NCBI RefSeq assembly: GCF_900188125.1
Contig: NZ_FZOW01000003.1
Span: 124,001-188,000 of the forward strand
Source of the DNA: Rhodococcoides kyotonense
GTDB taxonomy: Bacteria; Actinomycetota; Actinomycetes; Mycobacteriales; Mycobacteriaceae
Length of the DNA stretch: 64,000 nucleotides
Direction of reading: 5' to 3'
The position numbers and the translations under genes were made by a program. The notes under the pieces are model-generated. The model saw nothing but the letters and a program-made list of their open reading frames with translations. It was not told the DNA's origin and did not search any database. This document shows, piece after piece, positions 54,783 to 63,543 of the stretch; the first letter of the stretch is position 1, and each line of letters begins with the position of its first letter.

Positions 54783-55630
54783 TGCCGTACGACGCACTGG
54801 TCGGACTCAGGCGCGGAGGAATCAAGGCGACAGGCGGCATCGCCGTCCTCGGTCGACACGTGAGCTTCTACGCCGAAGCGATCGCGGCCGTACCGTTCAC
54901 TCTCCGCCGATACCGGAAGCATGTCGCACAACATATCGGCGAGGTGAGCTTCGGGTACGCGTCGTTGCTGGCGGGTGGCGGAACCATCGGCATCGTGTTC
55001 GCGATGTCCGCCGTCGCGGCCATGATGGTCGGCGTCGAAACGTACCGCGGCTTGGACCTGATCGGGCTGACGTCGCTGTCGGGGCTTCTCTCCGCAACCG
55101 CCAACACGCGTGAACTGGCTCCTGTCATCGCGAGCATCGCACTGGCCGCGAAAGTGGGCACGGGATTCACCGCGCAACTCGGAGCGATGAGAATCTCCGA
55201 CGAGATCGACGCCCTCGACTCGATGGCCGTGCGGCCCATTCCGTTCCTCGCGACGACGCGACTCATCGCGGCCGTCGTGTGCATCGTCCCGATCTATCTC
55301 GTCGGACTCATCGCGACGTTCGTCGCCACGCGCCTCGTCGTCGTCACGTTCGGCAGCAGCTCTGCCGGCACGTACGACTACTACTTCCACCTCGCGCTGA
55401 CCCCGGGCGACATGGTGTATTCCGTCGTCAAGGCTGTCGTGTTCGCCATCGTCGTCGCACTCGTGCACTGCGCCTACGGTTTTCACGCATCTGGTGGTCC
55501 GGAAGGCGTCGGACAGGCGGCCGGACGCGCGCTGCGTACGTCGATTCTCGCCATCGGAATCACCGATGTGTTTCTCACGTTCGTGCTGTGGGGCATCGTC
55601 CCGACGGTCCCCGGCCTCGGTGTCTCGTGA
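54782..55630 (+). CDS. Mce transporter permease YrbEB (MlaE family)
   Basis: 282 residues. GEVSFGYASLLAGGGTIGIVFAMSAVAAMMVGVE, the coupling region KVGTGFTAQLGAMRISDEIDALDSMAVRPIPFLATTRLIA and CAYGFHASGGPEGVGQAAGRALRTS. The ATG overlaps the YrbEA stop by one base (TGATG). A long in-frame upstream extension overlaps yrbEA and fadD and is rejected. Confidence 0.94.
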   Translation: MPYDALVGLRRGGIKATGGIAVLGRHVSFYAEAIAAVPFTLRRYRKHVAQHIGEVSFGYASLLAGGGTIGIVFAMSAVAAMMVGVETYRGLDLIGLTSLSGLLSATANTRELAPVIASIALAAKVGTGFTAQLGAMRISDEIDALDSMAVRPIPFLATTRLIAAVVCIVPIYLVGLIATFVATRLVVVTFGSSSAGTYDYYFHLALTPGDMVYSVVKAVVFAIVVALVHCAYGFHASGGPEGVGQAAGRALRTSILAIGITDVFLTFVLWGIVPTVPGLGVS

Positions 55631-56775
55631 CGGCCCCGCCACCCCGTCGGATGGGGCCGAGTCGCACGGGCTTCGTGATGCGCGGCGTCGCCGCGGCCGC
55701 GGTACTGACGACAGCAGCCGTCGCCTCGGTCGCGTACGGCAGCGGTGCGTTCGACCGCGCACCCGAGGTGTACGCCGATATCCCCGCATCGGCCGGCCTG
55801 CTGGTCGGCGAAATCGGTGTTCTGTACCGAGGTGTGCAGGTGGGCAAGGTCGTCGACATCGACAGTGGCGTCGACCGGTCACGCGTCACGATGCAGATGG
55901 ATCCCGACGAGATGGGGACCGTCCCCGCCTCGGCACTCGTCCGCGTCGTCCCACGCACGTTGTTCGGTGACGTCTACCTCGGCCTCGTCGATGCCGACAC
56001 CCCGTCGCGACGCCTTTCCGCAGGAACGACTCTCGCGGTGGACACGTCCGAGGATGCCGTCCAGCTCGCCGACGTCTACCGCCGCGTGACCGACCTGCTC
56101 GATCGCCTCGAGCCTGCGAAGGCGCAGACTGCACTGACGGCGATCAGCACGGCACTCCACGGCCGAGGCGCCGATCTGGGTGAGACCATCGACCGACTGG
56201 CCTCGGTGAGCGCGCAGCTGGAACCACACATCGGCGCGGCGCTCGACCACACGACGTCTTTCCGCCAGGTCACCGAGGCCCTCGCCGACGCCACACCCGA
56301 CGTCCTGGCCACCGTCGACGCAGCGACGACGTTGTCGCGGACTGCGCTGGATCGCGCCGGCGGTGTCGAAGCGCTGATGGCCACTGCCGCGGGCCTCACC
56401 GGGTCGGCCGACACGGTGACCCAGGAAAACACCGACGCCATGATCACCGTGATCCATCGTGGCGCAACGGTTCTGGACACGGTGTCCGAGAACTCGGTCG
56501 GCCTGGCCGAGACCCTCGACATGTTCGAACCGTTCGGTGCCGCAGGAGCTCGAATCTTCGCGAGCGGCCGTTTCGACATCACTGCGGTGCCCGACTTCTC
56601 CGATCCGCTGCCGTACACCGCCGCGGACTGCCCTCGGTATCCCGGCCTCGACGGTCGACACTGCGCCCTCGCCGAGGTGCAGGATGCGGCGGTCGGCACT
56701 GCGCTGCCGCTGAACCCGGCGAGCACGATGCTTCTCGCCCCGATCCTGCAGGGCACCGAGGTGACGATCCGATGA
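55627..56775 (+). CDS. Mce family protein MceA
   Basis: 382 residues from GTG 55627 (GTGA overlap with yrbEB). N-terminal membrane anchor GVAAAAVLTTAAVASVAYGSG. The MCE/MlaD domain follows (about 50-130: VYADIPASAGLLVGEIGVLYRGVQVGKVVDI, then RTLFGDVYLGLVD). A long helical region then runs to about residue 300, as in the needle-forming Mce subunits. Exported part of a lipid-import tunnel across the envelope. Confidence 0.93.
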   Translation: MTAPPPRRMGPSRTGFVMRGVAAAAVLTTAAVASVAYGSGAFDRAPEVYADIPASAGLLVGEIGVLYRGVQVGKVVDIDSGVDRSRVTMQMDPDEMGTVPASALVRVVPRTLFGDVYLGLVDADTPSRRLSAGTTLAVDTSEDAVQLADVYRRVTDLLDRLEPAKAQTALTAISTALHGRGADLGETIDRLASVSAQLEPHIGAALDHTTSFRQVTEALADATPDVLATVDAATTLSRTALDRAGGVEALMATAAGLTGSADTVTQENTDAMITVIHRGATVLDTVSENSVGLAETLDMFEPFGAAGARIFASGRFDITAVPDFSDPLPYTAADCPRYPGLDGRHCALAEVQDAAVGTALPLNPASTMLLAPILQGTEVTIR

Positions 56776-57788
56776 GTTCCCTACGCCGTCCTCTGCTGCA
56801 GCTCGGCGGATTCGCCACGGCAGGGCTGCTGTCGGCCCTCGTCGTCGTCGATACCCTCAGTGTCCCGGTACCAGGCGAGACCGACTCATACACAGCTGAA
56901 TTCAGTGGCATCGAAGGCCTACGAGCCGGAAACGACGTCACACTGGCCGGGGTGCGCGTCGGCAAAGTCGACGACGTCGACTTCACCACCGACTCGGCTC
57001 GCACCAGCGCCGTCGTCCGCTTCTCGGTCCAGAACGCCGTGTCGGTCCCTGGCAACATCACTGCGGCAATTCGGTACGGAGACATGCTCGGCGCCCGGTA
57101 CCTTGCCCTCGATCCTCCGACGCAACCGACCGGAAGCATGTCCGACGGCGACACCATCCCACTCGAACGCACGACGCCTCCCGTCGATCTCACCGCGCTC
57201 GTCAACGGTTTCGAGCCCTTGTTCGACGCCATCGACCCCGGCCAGGTGAATGCCCTGGCTCGCTCCATCGTCGCGGCGTTCCAAGGTGAAGCAGGGACGA
57301 TCGAGTCGCTGCTGCGGCATGTGGCAACCGTGACACGAGGGGTGACGGACAACGAGCAGGTGCTGACCGACCTGATCACAGATCTGAGTTCGGTTGTCGA
57401 GACCATGGATTCGCGTCGCGGTGACATCAGACGCTTGATCACCGGCCTGACCGAGATGAGCACGACCGTCGCACAGCAGAGCGATCGACTGATCACCCTG
57501 CTCGACGACGGCTCGGTCGCCGTCCATGCCCTCACCGAGATCGTGACCCATGCCGCGCAGCCACTCGACGCGGCTGTCGCCGACGCCACTGCGATGACCG
57601 ACGCGTGGATACCGAACACCGTCAACTTCGACCGCACGATGACCCTGCTGCCTCAGCTCGCCGGATCGATCAATCACCTCGGCGACTACGGCAGCTGGCT
57701 CAATCTCTACACCTGCAACTTCACACTGAAAGCCGGCGAGCAGGAGGCCAACATCTTCGGCGGCACACACACAGAGATCTGCCGATGA
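56772..57788 (+). CDS. Mce family protein MceB
   Basis: 338 residues, ATGA overlap with mceA. Membrane anchor LQLGGFATAGLLSALVVVD, MCE domain (SYTAEFSGIEGLRAGNDVTLAGVRVGKVDDVDF, then RYGDMLGARYLALD) and the MceB C-terminal signature GSINHLGDYGSWLNLYTCNF, where the Cys is conserved. Subunit of the hetero-oligomeric Mce tunnel. Confidence 0.95.
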   Translation: MSSLRRPLLQLGGFATAGLLSALVVVDTLSVPVPGETDSYTAEFSGIEGLRAGNDVTLAGVRVGKVDDVDFTTDSARTSAVVRFSVQNAVSVPGNITAAIRYGDMLGARYLALDPPTQPTGSMSDGDTIPLERTTPPVDLTALVNGFEPLFDAIDPGQVNALARSIVAAFQGEAGTIESLLRHVATVTRGVTDNEQVLTDLITDLSSVVETMDSRRGDIRRLITGLTEMSTTVAQQSDRLITLLDDGSVAVHALTEIVTHAAQPLDAAVADATAMTDAWIPNTVNFDRTMTLLPQLAGSINHLGDYGSWLNLYTCNFTLKAGEQEANIFGGTHTEICR

Positions 57789-58756
57789 CGACGGCCAAGC
57801 TCGGCATCACCGGCATCGCGCTCGTCGCGGTCCTTCTGGTTGCAGCGGTGACCGTTCCGCACGGGTGGTACATCCTTCGAACTACTTCGTACACAGCACA
57901 GTTCGAGAACGCAGGAGGTCTCACCGATGCAGATCCGGTCTATCTCGCCGGCGTGCCTGCAGGCAGGGTGGACAGTGTCGAACTGGCAGGAGACCACGTC
58001 GATGTCCACTTCCGCCTCGATCGCGATCGTCCTCTCGGTGATCGAACGCGGGCCGCGGTCAAGCTGCGCACGATCCTCGGCAAGCGCTACCTCGAGATCG
58101 TGCCCGACGGGAATGCCTCAGCCGATCGGGTCATACCGCTGGCCCGAACCACCGTTCCGTACACGCTCGACGAGATCGGTACCGAAACGGTCACTGCCGC
58201 AGAGGAACTGGACGTACCCGCACTCGAACAGATGGTGGCGACGCTGCGAGAGACCACCCCGACGGACTCCTCGGTCTTCGGCGATGCACTGACCGGTGTC
58301 AGCGCCGCGTCGGCGATGCTGGCCCGCAATGACGAACAGATATCCGGCTTGCTCGACGCGTCCCGCTCATTGTCGACGGCCATTGCCGCCGAAAGCGCGT
58401 CGCTCGCAGACCTTCTCGGCAATGCACAGACCGTTCTCGGCATCTTGGCCGACCGCCGAACTGCGTTGTCTCGCTTGGTCGCCGATCTACGCACACTGAT
58501 CGACACGGCGTCGACGTTCCTGGGTGACAACACCGACGAACTCGACCACCTTCTCGTGAACATGCGCTCGGTCACCGACACACTCGACCGGAACGGGCAG
58601 AACATCGACGCCCTGATGTCCACGCTGCCCGCCGGTCTGCGCGCGGTCACCGACGCCACCGGCAACGGCAACTGGGTCGACGTCTCAGCCCCGGCAGGCC
58701 CGGTGCCCGACAATCTGTTGTGCGCGCTCGGCGTCATGCAGGGGTGCACCGGATGA
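57785..58756 (+). CDS. Mce family protein MceC
   Basis: 323 residues, ATGA overlap with mceB. Anchor LGITGIALVAVLLVAAVTVP, MCE domain (SYTAQFENAGGLTDADPVYLAGVPAGRVDSVEL, then KLRTILGKRYLEIVPDG) and long helical part. The C-terminus (NGNWVDVSAPAGPVPDNLLCALGVMQGC) carries a conserved Cys pair. It lacks the long proline-rich tail some MceC proteins have. Confidence 0.94.
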   Translation: MTTAKLGITGIALVAVLLVAAVTVPHGWYILRTTSYTAQFENAGGLTDADPVYLAGVPAGRVDSVELAGDHVDVHFRLDRDRPLGDRTRAAVKLRTILGKRYLEIVPDGNASADRVIPLARTTVPYTLDEIGTETVTAAEELDVPALEQMVATLRETTPTDSSVFGDALTGVSAASAMLARNDEQISGLLDASRSLSTAIAAESASLADLLGNAQTVLGILADRRTALSRLVADLRTLIDTASTFLGDNTDELDHLLVNMRSVTDTLDRNGQNIDALMSTLPAGLRAVTDATGNGNWVDVSAPAGPVPDNLLCALGVMQGCTG

Positions 58757-59811
58757 GAATCATGGTCGCCCTCATCGCCGTCGCGTCGATCGCCGGCGGC
58801 TGGTTCGTGTTCTCCACGAACGACTCCCTCACCGTAACAGCAGATTTCGCCTACATCGACGGTATCTACCCCGGCAGCCCGGTGCGGGTACTCGGAGTGC
58901 CCGTCGGAACGGTCGACGCCGTCGACCCGCAGGGCAGTTCGGTTCGCGTCACGATGTCGGTGACGTCGGACATCGACATTCCCGCCGACGCCGAAGCATT
59001 CGTCATGAATCCATCGGTCGTCAGCGACAGGTTCGTCGAACTCGGGCCGGCATACCGCGACGGACCTGTGCTGGGCGACAACGTCATTCCCGTCGAACGC
59101 AGTCACTCTCCGATCAATTGGGACCAGCTGATGGGCAGCGTGACGACCCTCGCCGGCGCCCTCGGACCGGATGGTGGCGACATCGGTTCCGCCCTCGACA
59201 TCGTCGCCGACGGCACGGCAGGTCTCGGTCCCGCGATGAACGACGCGATCAGGAACATCTCGCAGGCCACGGCGGTGGTCGGTGGCAACAGCGAACAGAT
59301 CGGTGCGCTGATCCAGAATCTGAACACGCTTGTCGGTGCCATCGCGGCACGCGAGGGAGCGGTGACGGGCGTGACGGACTCGCTCGACGCGCTCGGCCGA
59401 GAGATCGCCACCCAGGACATCGATGTCGGAACTCCGATCGCGCAGCTGCGCACCATGTTCGATCAGCTCGACAGGCTCCTCACCGATCGAGGGGGCGACC
59501 TGGTGGCCGTTCTCGCGAACGCGCGCGACCTCACCGGACGGTTCGCGGAGCACGAGGCACAGTTCGCCGAGTTCGTGGATCTACTGCCGCTGACGATGCA
59601 GAACATCGGCAACACGATCGGCGACGACCAGCGCGCCCGGATCCGACTGAACATCTCCACCGACCTGGACCAGTTCGCCACCGCCGTTCCCCTGTGCCGG
59701 GATCTCGCACTGCCGATCTGTACCGGTGCGGGACTGACCAATCCGGTTCCGGTGCCCATCGGTACGTCCGACCCGCTCGGACTCGCGCAGCTCATGATGG
59801 GAGGACGATGA
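58753..59811 (+). CDS. Mce family protein MceD
   Basis: 352 residues, ATGA overlap with mceC. Short anchor MVALIAVASIAGGWFVFS, MCE domain (VTADFAYIDGIYPGSPVRVLGVPVGTVDAVDP, then NPSVVSDRFVELGPAY), helical region with GNSEQIGALIQNLNTLVGAIAARE, and C-terminal CRDLALPICTGAG with paired Cys. Same tunnel assembly. No long Pro-rich tail. Confidence 0.94.
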   Translation: MRIMVALIAVASIAGGWFVFSTNDSLTVTADFAYIDGIYPGSPVRVLGVPVGTVDAVDPQGSSVRVTMSVTSDIDIPADAEAFVMNPSVVSDRFVELGPAYRDGPVLGDNVIPVERSHSPINWDQLMGSVTTLAGALGPDGGDIGSALDIVADGTAGLGPAMNDAIRNISQATAVVGGNSEQIGALIQNLNTLVGAIAAREGAVTGVTDSLDALGREIATQDIDVGTPIAQLRTMFDQLDRLLTDRGGDLVAVLANARDLTGRFAEHEAQFAEFVDLLPLTMQNIGNTIGDDQRARIRLNISTDLDQFATAVPLCRDLALPICTGAGLTNPVPVPIGTSDPLGLAQLMMGGR

Positions 59812-60824
59812 AACTCCTCGTCCTGCTCGCCTGCGTCGTCATGCTGTCGGGATGCAGTCTCGGTCTCGGTCAGCTCCCCATCGGGCGTTCCGCCGACGGT
59901 GACAACTACCGCGTCATAGCGGAATTCGCTCGCGCAGATCGCATTCGGCTCGGCACCGAGGTGCGCGTCGGGCAACATCTCGTCGGACGTGTGCACGATC
60001 TGTCGACGAACGGACTCAGCGCCCAGGTCGGTCTGAGTCTGGCCGCGTCGACTCCCCTGCCCGACAACGTCACCGCATCACTCGAACTCCCCTCCGCACT
60101 CGGCGAACCCTACGTCCGACTGACGGTGCCCGCCGACCCGTCGACGAACATGCTCTCGGGCGGTGAGGTGGTTCGCAACACCGAGATCGGTCCGGAACTC
60201 GAAAACTCCCTCGCCACACTGGGAATGGTCTTGAACGGTAGCGGTCTCGACCAGATGCATACCGTCATGACCGAGATGAACGACGCGTTCGCCGGGCGTG
60301 GGCCCGAGATTCGCGACCTGATGCACAGTGCGGACGCACTGCTGGCGAAAGCCGATGCACAGCAATCGGAGTTCGACCGTGTGGTGAACGCAGCCGCCGA
60401 AGTCTCCGCTGCGCTCGCGGACAACCGCGCCACACTCGACGAGGGCCTGACCGTCGCCGCGCCGACGATCGAGCTCCTCGTCCGCCAGCGTGACCACATC
60501 GCGTCGTTGATCGCGTCGACGTCGTCGTTGTCCGTGACTGCGCGAGAGCCGCTCGTCGACAACGACAGTCAGCTCTCCGGCGGCATCGACGACCTCGCGC
60601 ACATCCTCGACTCGATCCAAGGATTCAACGACTCGGTCACGCCGACGCTGAACAACATGAACCAGTTCATCGCCGGATTCAACGGCGCCGTGCATGGCGA
60701 CTACCTCGTGTTCGACGGCGCCCTCGACCTGCCGGAAACCGTCGGCGAACTCATGACCGGGGGCCGCGTCGCCGATGTGCCCGCGACGCTCGAACAGCTC
60801 CTCGTTCCGGGGGCAACCCGATGA
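59808..60824 (+). CDS. Mce family lipoprotein MceE
   Basis: 338 residues, ATGA overlap with mceD. Lipoprotein signal with lipobox LSGC, Cys at residue 16 (MKLLVLLACVVMLSGC), as usual for MceE. MCE domain (YRVIAEFARADRIRLGTEVRVGQHLVGRVHDL, then SALGEPYVRLTVP). Helical region and C-terminal VHGDYLVFDGALDLPE. The lipid anchor probably holds the Mce complex at its outer side. Confidence 0.95.
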   Translation: MKLLVLLACVVMLSGCSLGLGQLPIGRSADGDNYRVIAEFARADRIRLGTEVRVGQHLVGRVHDLSTNGLSAQVGLSLAASTPLPDNVTASLELPSALGEPYVRLTVPADPSTNMLSGGEVVRNTEIGPELENSLATLGMVLNGSGLDQMHTVMTEMNDAFAGRGPEIRDLMHSADALLAKADAQQSEFDRVVNAAAEVSAALADNRATLDEGLTVAAPTIELLVRQRDHIASLIASTSSLSVTAREPLVDNDSQLSGGIDDLAHILDSIQGFNDSVTPTLNNMNQFIAGFNGAVHGDYLVFDGALDLPETVGELMTGGRVADVPATLEQLLVPGATR

Positions 60825-62020
60825 ACGGCCGAATTCAGTTGGTGCTGTTCGTCGTCACGGCTGTGGTGGCGGTCATCGTCAGTACTCAGTACGTTCTCGG
60901 ACCGCAGAGCTTCCGCGGGTCGATCGCCGTCACGGCAACGATGGACGACGGAATGAACCTCGGCGTCGGTGCAGGCGTCACGTATCGCGGAGTCGCCGTC
61001 GGATCGATCACCGACATTTCGGTCGCCGGCTCTGCTGTCGAGGTCGGCATCCGGCTCGATCCGGACACACGCGTCCCCGTCGGCTCGGCGGCGAAGGTGA
61101 CCGACAGCAGCGCGCTCGGCATCCAGACACTCGACATCGTGCCGACGACCGACAGCGGCCCCTACCTCGACGACGGCGGCACCCTCGTCGTCCGCCCCGA
61201 GGACCAGCCTCGGCAACTCGACGAACTGCTGGTGCAGATGTCGAGTCTCGCCGAATCCATCGATCCGAATTCGATCACGACGCTGAGCGACACCGTCGGC
61301 ACCGCACTCGACGGCACCGGGCCCGCGCTCGCGCAACTCCTCGACGACGCCGACACCCTCTCCCGCATGCTCGACGCGCAGGCCCCGGCTCTCGCGAACC
61401 TCGTCGACACCGGTCTGCCCATGCTCGACGCCGTCGCCTCCCGCGCCGACGGCCTGGCGGGATCCGCCGCCGCGGTCCGAGACATCACCGGGCAACTGAC
61501 GGCGCAGGAACCGTCGTTGATCTATCTTCTGGACCGCTCGCCCGACGCACTCGCCCGAACGCAGGTGCTGCTCGACGACACACGCGGAACCGTCGGCGCG
61601 CTGTTGACGAACCTCGTCTCGGTCACGGGCGTGCTCGGTGACCGCACGCCTGCGACATCGGCGCTCCTGGACGCGTTGCCCGAGACTCTGGGCAAACTGA
61701 CGTCGATCGTGCACGGCGATCGGGGTGACTTCACTCTCGTCGCCACTCAGGGACCGGTCTGCTGGTACGACACACCGCGCCGAACCGTCGGCGACGAGTC
61801 CGCGCGTCAGCCGAATCTGAACCTCTACTGCCCGCCAGGACCGGATCTCGCCCAGCGTGGATCCGCGAACGCGCCGCGTCCGAACGACCTCGGCCTGTCC
61901 GACGCGACCGAACCCGGCAACGTCACCGGACCGCCGATGGCCGACGACCCGCTTCTCGTCCCGACGGGCGTCGAGGCGCTCGACTACTGGAAGACACTGC
62001 TCGAAGGAGTCCAGAAATGA
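60821..62020 (+). CDS. Mce family protein MceF
   Basis: 399 residues, ATGA overlap with mceE. Anchor IQLVLFVVTAVVAVIVSTQYVLGP, MCE domain (VTATMDDGMNLGVGAGVTYRGVAVGSITDISV, then SSALGIQTLDIVP), long helical region, and a C-terminal domain with VCWYDTPRRTVGDESARQPNLNLYCPPG whose two Cys could form a disulfide. Last of the six Mce subunits. Confidence 0.95.
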   Translation: MNGRIQLVLFVVTAVVAVIVSTQYVLGPQSFRGSIAVTATMDDGMNLGVGAGVTYRGVAVGSITDISVAGSAVEVGIRLDPDTRVPVGSAAKVTDSSALGIQTLDIVPTTDSGPYLDDGGTLVVRPEDQPRQLDELLVQMSSLAESIDPNSITTLSDTVGTALDGTGPALAQLLDDADTLSRMLDAQAPALANLVDTGLPMLDAVASRADGLAGSAAAVRDITGQLTAQEPSLIYLLDRSPDALARTQVLLDDTRGTVGALLTNLVSVTGVLGDRTPATSALLDALPETLGKLTSIVHGDRGDFTLVATQGPVCWYDTPRRTVGDESARQPNLNLYCPPGPDLAQRGSANAPRPNDLGLSDATEPGNVTGPPMADDPLLVPTGVEALDYWKTLLEGVQK

Positions 62021-62487
62021 CACTGCGCAGATCCGCGGTCGCACTGCTCGTCGCCGTACTCGCTGCTTCGGTGGCCGTGCTCGGATATCTCGTCGTTCAG
62101 AACCGTGAGATGGACGACCTACGCACGATTGCGGTGGCGTCGGCGACGCAGTACGTCGAGGAACTCGCCACGTACGACTACACCGATCCGTCCGGAAATC
62201 TCGACCGGGTGACCGCGTCGTCGACTGCAGATTTCGCAGCCTCCTACCGCGACGTGTCGGACAAACTGACCGGGCTGCTGAGCCAGGGCCAAGGCCAGGC
62301 GACAGGCCACGTGACCAGCGCCGGAGTGGTCGAACTGAGTTCGGAGCGCGCCGTCGTCGCGCTGTTCCTCGACCAGTCCGTGCGCAATCTCACCGTGCCG
62401 GGCGGTCGCACCGATTCGTCGCGCATGCTCGTCTCCCTGGAGCGCGACGGTGACCGGTGGTTGTTGGCGTCGGCGGAACCGCGGTGA
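62017..62487 (+). CDS. Mce-associated membrane protein
   Basis: 156 residues, ATGA overlap with mceF. One N-terminal membrane helix (AVALLVAVLAASVAVLGYLVVQN), then a periplasmic NTF2-like domain (ATYDYTDPSGNLDRVTASSTADFAASYRD). Mam proteins stabilise Mce complexes. It ends the operon; no clear terminator in the 211 bases before mihF. Confidence 0.9.
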   Translation: MTLRRSAVALLVAVLAASVAVLGYLVVQNREMDDLRTIAVASATQYVEELATYDYTDPSGNLDRVTASSTADFAASYRDVSDKLTGLLSQGQGQATGHVTSAGVVELSSERAVVALFLDQSVRNLTVPGGRTDSSRMLVSLERDGDRWLLASAEPR

Positions 62488-62698
62488 CATGATGGCAGCC
62501 CCCTCGCGCGCGCCGAACTGCTGGTCGGGGCACACCCCGATTCGCAAAGGACGTAGCCTGACGGGGAAGGAACGGTGGCTCACATCGAATGACATCCGTG
62601 TTGTTCCGATAGATTGTCGGAGCCACCAGGCACGATGCAAGAGGGTCGAAGACCATGTCACCAAAGCGACGGGTCACCACTATCGAGGAGATAAGGCC

Positions 62699-63013
62699 AT
62701 GGCTTTACCAGTATTGACTCCGGAACAGCGCACCGCGGCGTTGGCCAAGGCGGCCGAGGCACGCACCGCCCGGTCGAAGCTGCTGGCCGCCGTCAAGTCC
62801 GGCGAGCTCAGCGTTGCTGACGTTCTCGCGAAGGCCGAGAACGACGAAATCGTGAAGAAGACCAAGGTGTCTGCCCTGATCAAGGCGCTCCCCGGCGTCG
62901 GTTCGGTGCGCGCCGCACAGCTGCTCGAGCAGCTGTCCATCGCCGACACCCGCCGCATCGGCGGCCTCGGCGCCAACCAGCGTGAAGCACTGCTGGCTGC
63001 TGTCGCGTCCTGA
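62699..63013 (+). CDS. mihF: Integration host factor, actinobacterial type
   Basis: 104 residues, the standard length of mIHF. MALPVLTPEQRTAALAKAAEARTARSKLL forms the N-terminal helix, followed by the helix-two-turn-helix VSALIKALPGVGSVRAAQLLEQLSIADTRRIGGLGANQREALL. It binds DNA and shapes the nucleoid. ATG 62699 follows GAGGAGATAAGGCC. It is often next to gmk; here gmk is absent and an antiporter follows. Confidence 0.95.
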   Translation: MALPVLTPEQRTAALAKAAEARTARSKLLAAVKSGELSVADVLAKAENDEIVKKTKVSALIKALPGVGSVRAAQLLEQLSIADTRRIGGLGANQREALLAAVAS

Positions 63014-63059
63014 CGGATGTAGTGCGGCAGGTCACATCCGGCGGGGTTAGCATTTCCCC

Positions 63060-63539
63060 ATGAACGTCGAAGTGACCCTGCTGCCCGGGATCGGGGTGCG
63101 AAAAGATTTCGCCCTCGCATCCGGGCGCCGCATCGGAGTCATCACTCGTAAGGACGGCGCGAACGAGCTGATCGTCTCGCGCAAGGATGACCCCGACGCA
63201 ACACAGGCGTCCATCACCCTGAGCAATGAGGAAGCGGCGGCGCTGGGCAATCTGCTCGGCACGCCGCAACTCATTGCTCAGCTCGGGGAAGACCATCGCG
63301 ACCTCCCCGGCATCAACACTCGCCAACTCCCTATTCGGGAGGGCTCGCGATTCGACGGCCGAACTCTCGGCGACACCACGATGCGCACCAGAACCGGTGT
63401 GTCCATCGTCGCGGTCATGCGCGCGGGCCAGGTTCAACCGTCGCCCACACCTGACTTCACCCTGACTTCCGGCGACCTTCTCGTCGCCGTCGGAACGTCG
63501 GACGGGCTCGACGCAGCGTCCAGATTGCTCGGCAACTAG
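63060..63539 (+). CDS. Cation:proton antiporter regulatory subunit (TrkA-C/KhtT-like)
   Basis: 159 residues. The N-terminal half (VEVTLLPGIGVRKDFALASGRRIGVITRKDGANELIV) is typical of KhtT-type subunits. The C-terminal half is a TrkA-C (RCK C) domain (LPIREGSRFDGRTLGDTTMRTRTGVSIVAVMR, then FTLTSGDLLVAVGTSDGL) that binds nucleotides such as c-di-AMP in relatives. It lies four bases before the antiporter gene and should gate it. Confidence 0.92.
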   Translation: MNVEVTLLPGIGVRKDFALASGRRIGVITRKDGANELIVSRKDDPDATQASITLSNEEAAALGNLLGTPQLIAQLGEDHRDLPGINTRQLPIREGSRFDGRTLGDTTMRTRTGVSIVAVMRAGQVQPSPTPDFTLTSGDLLVAVGTSDGLDAASRLLGN

Positions 63540-63543
63540 GGCC

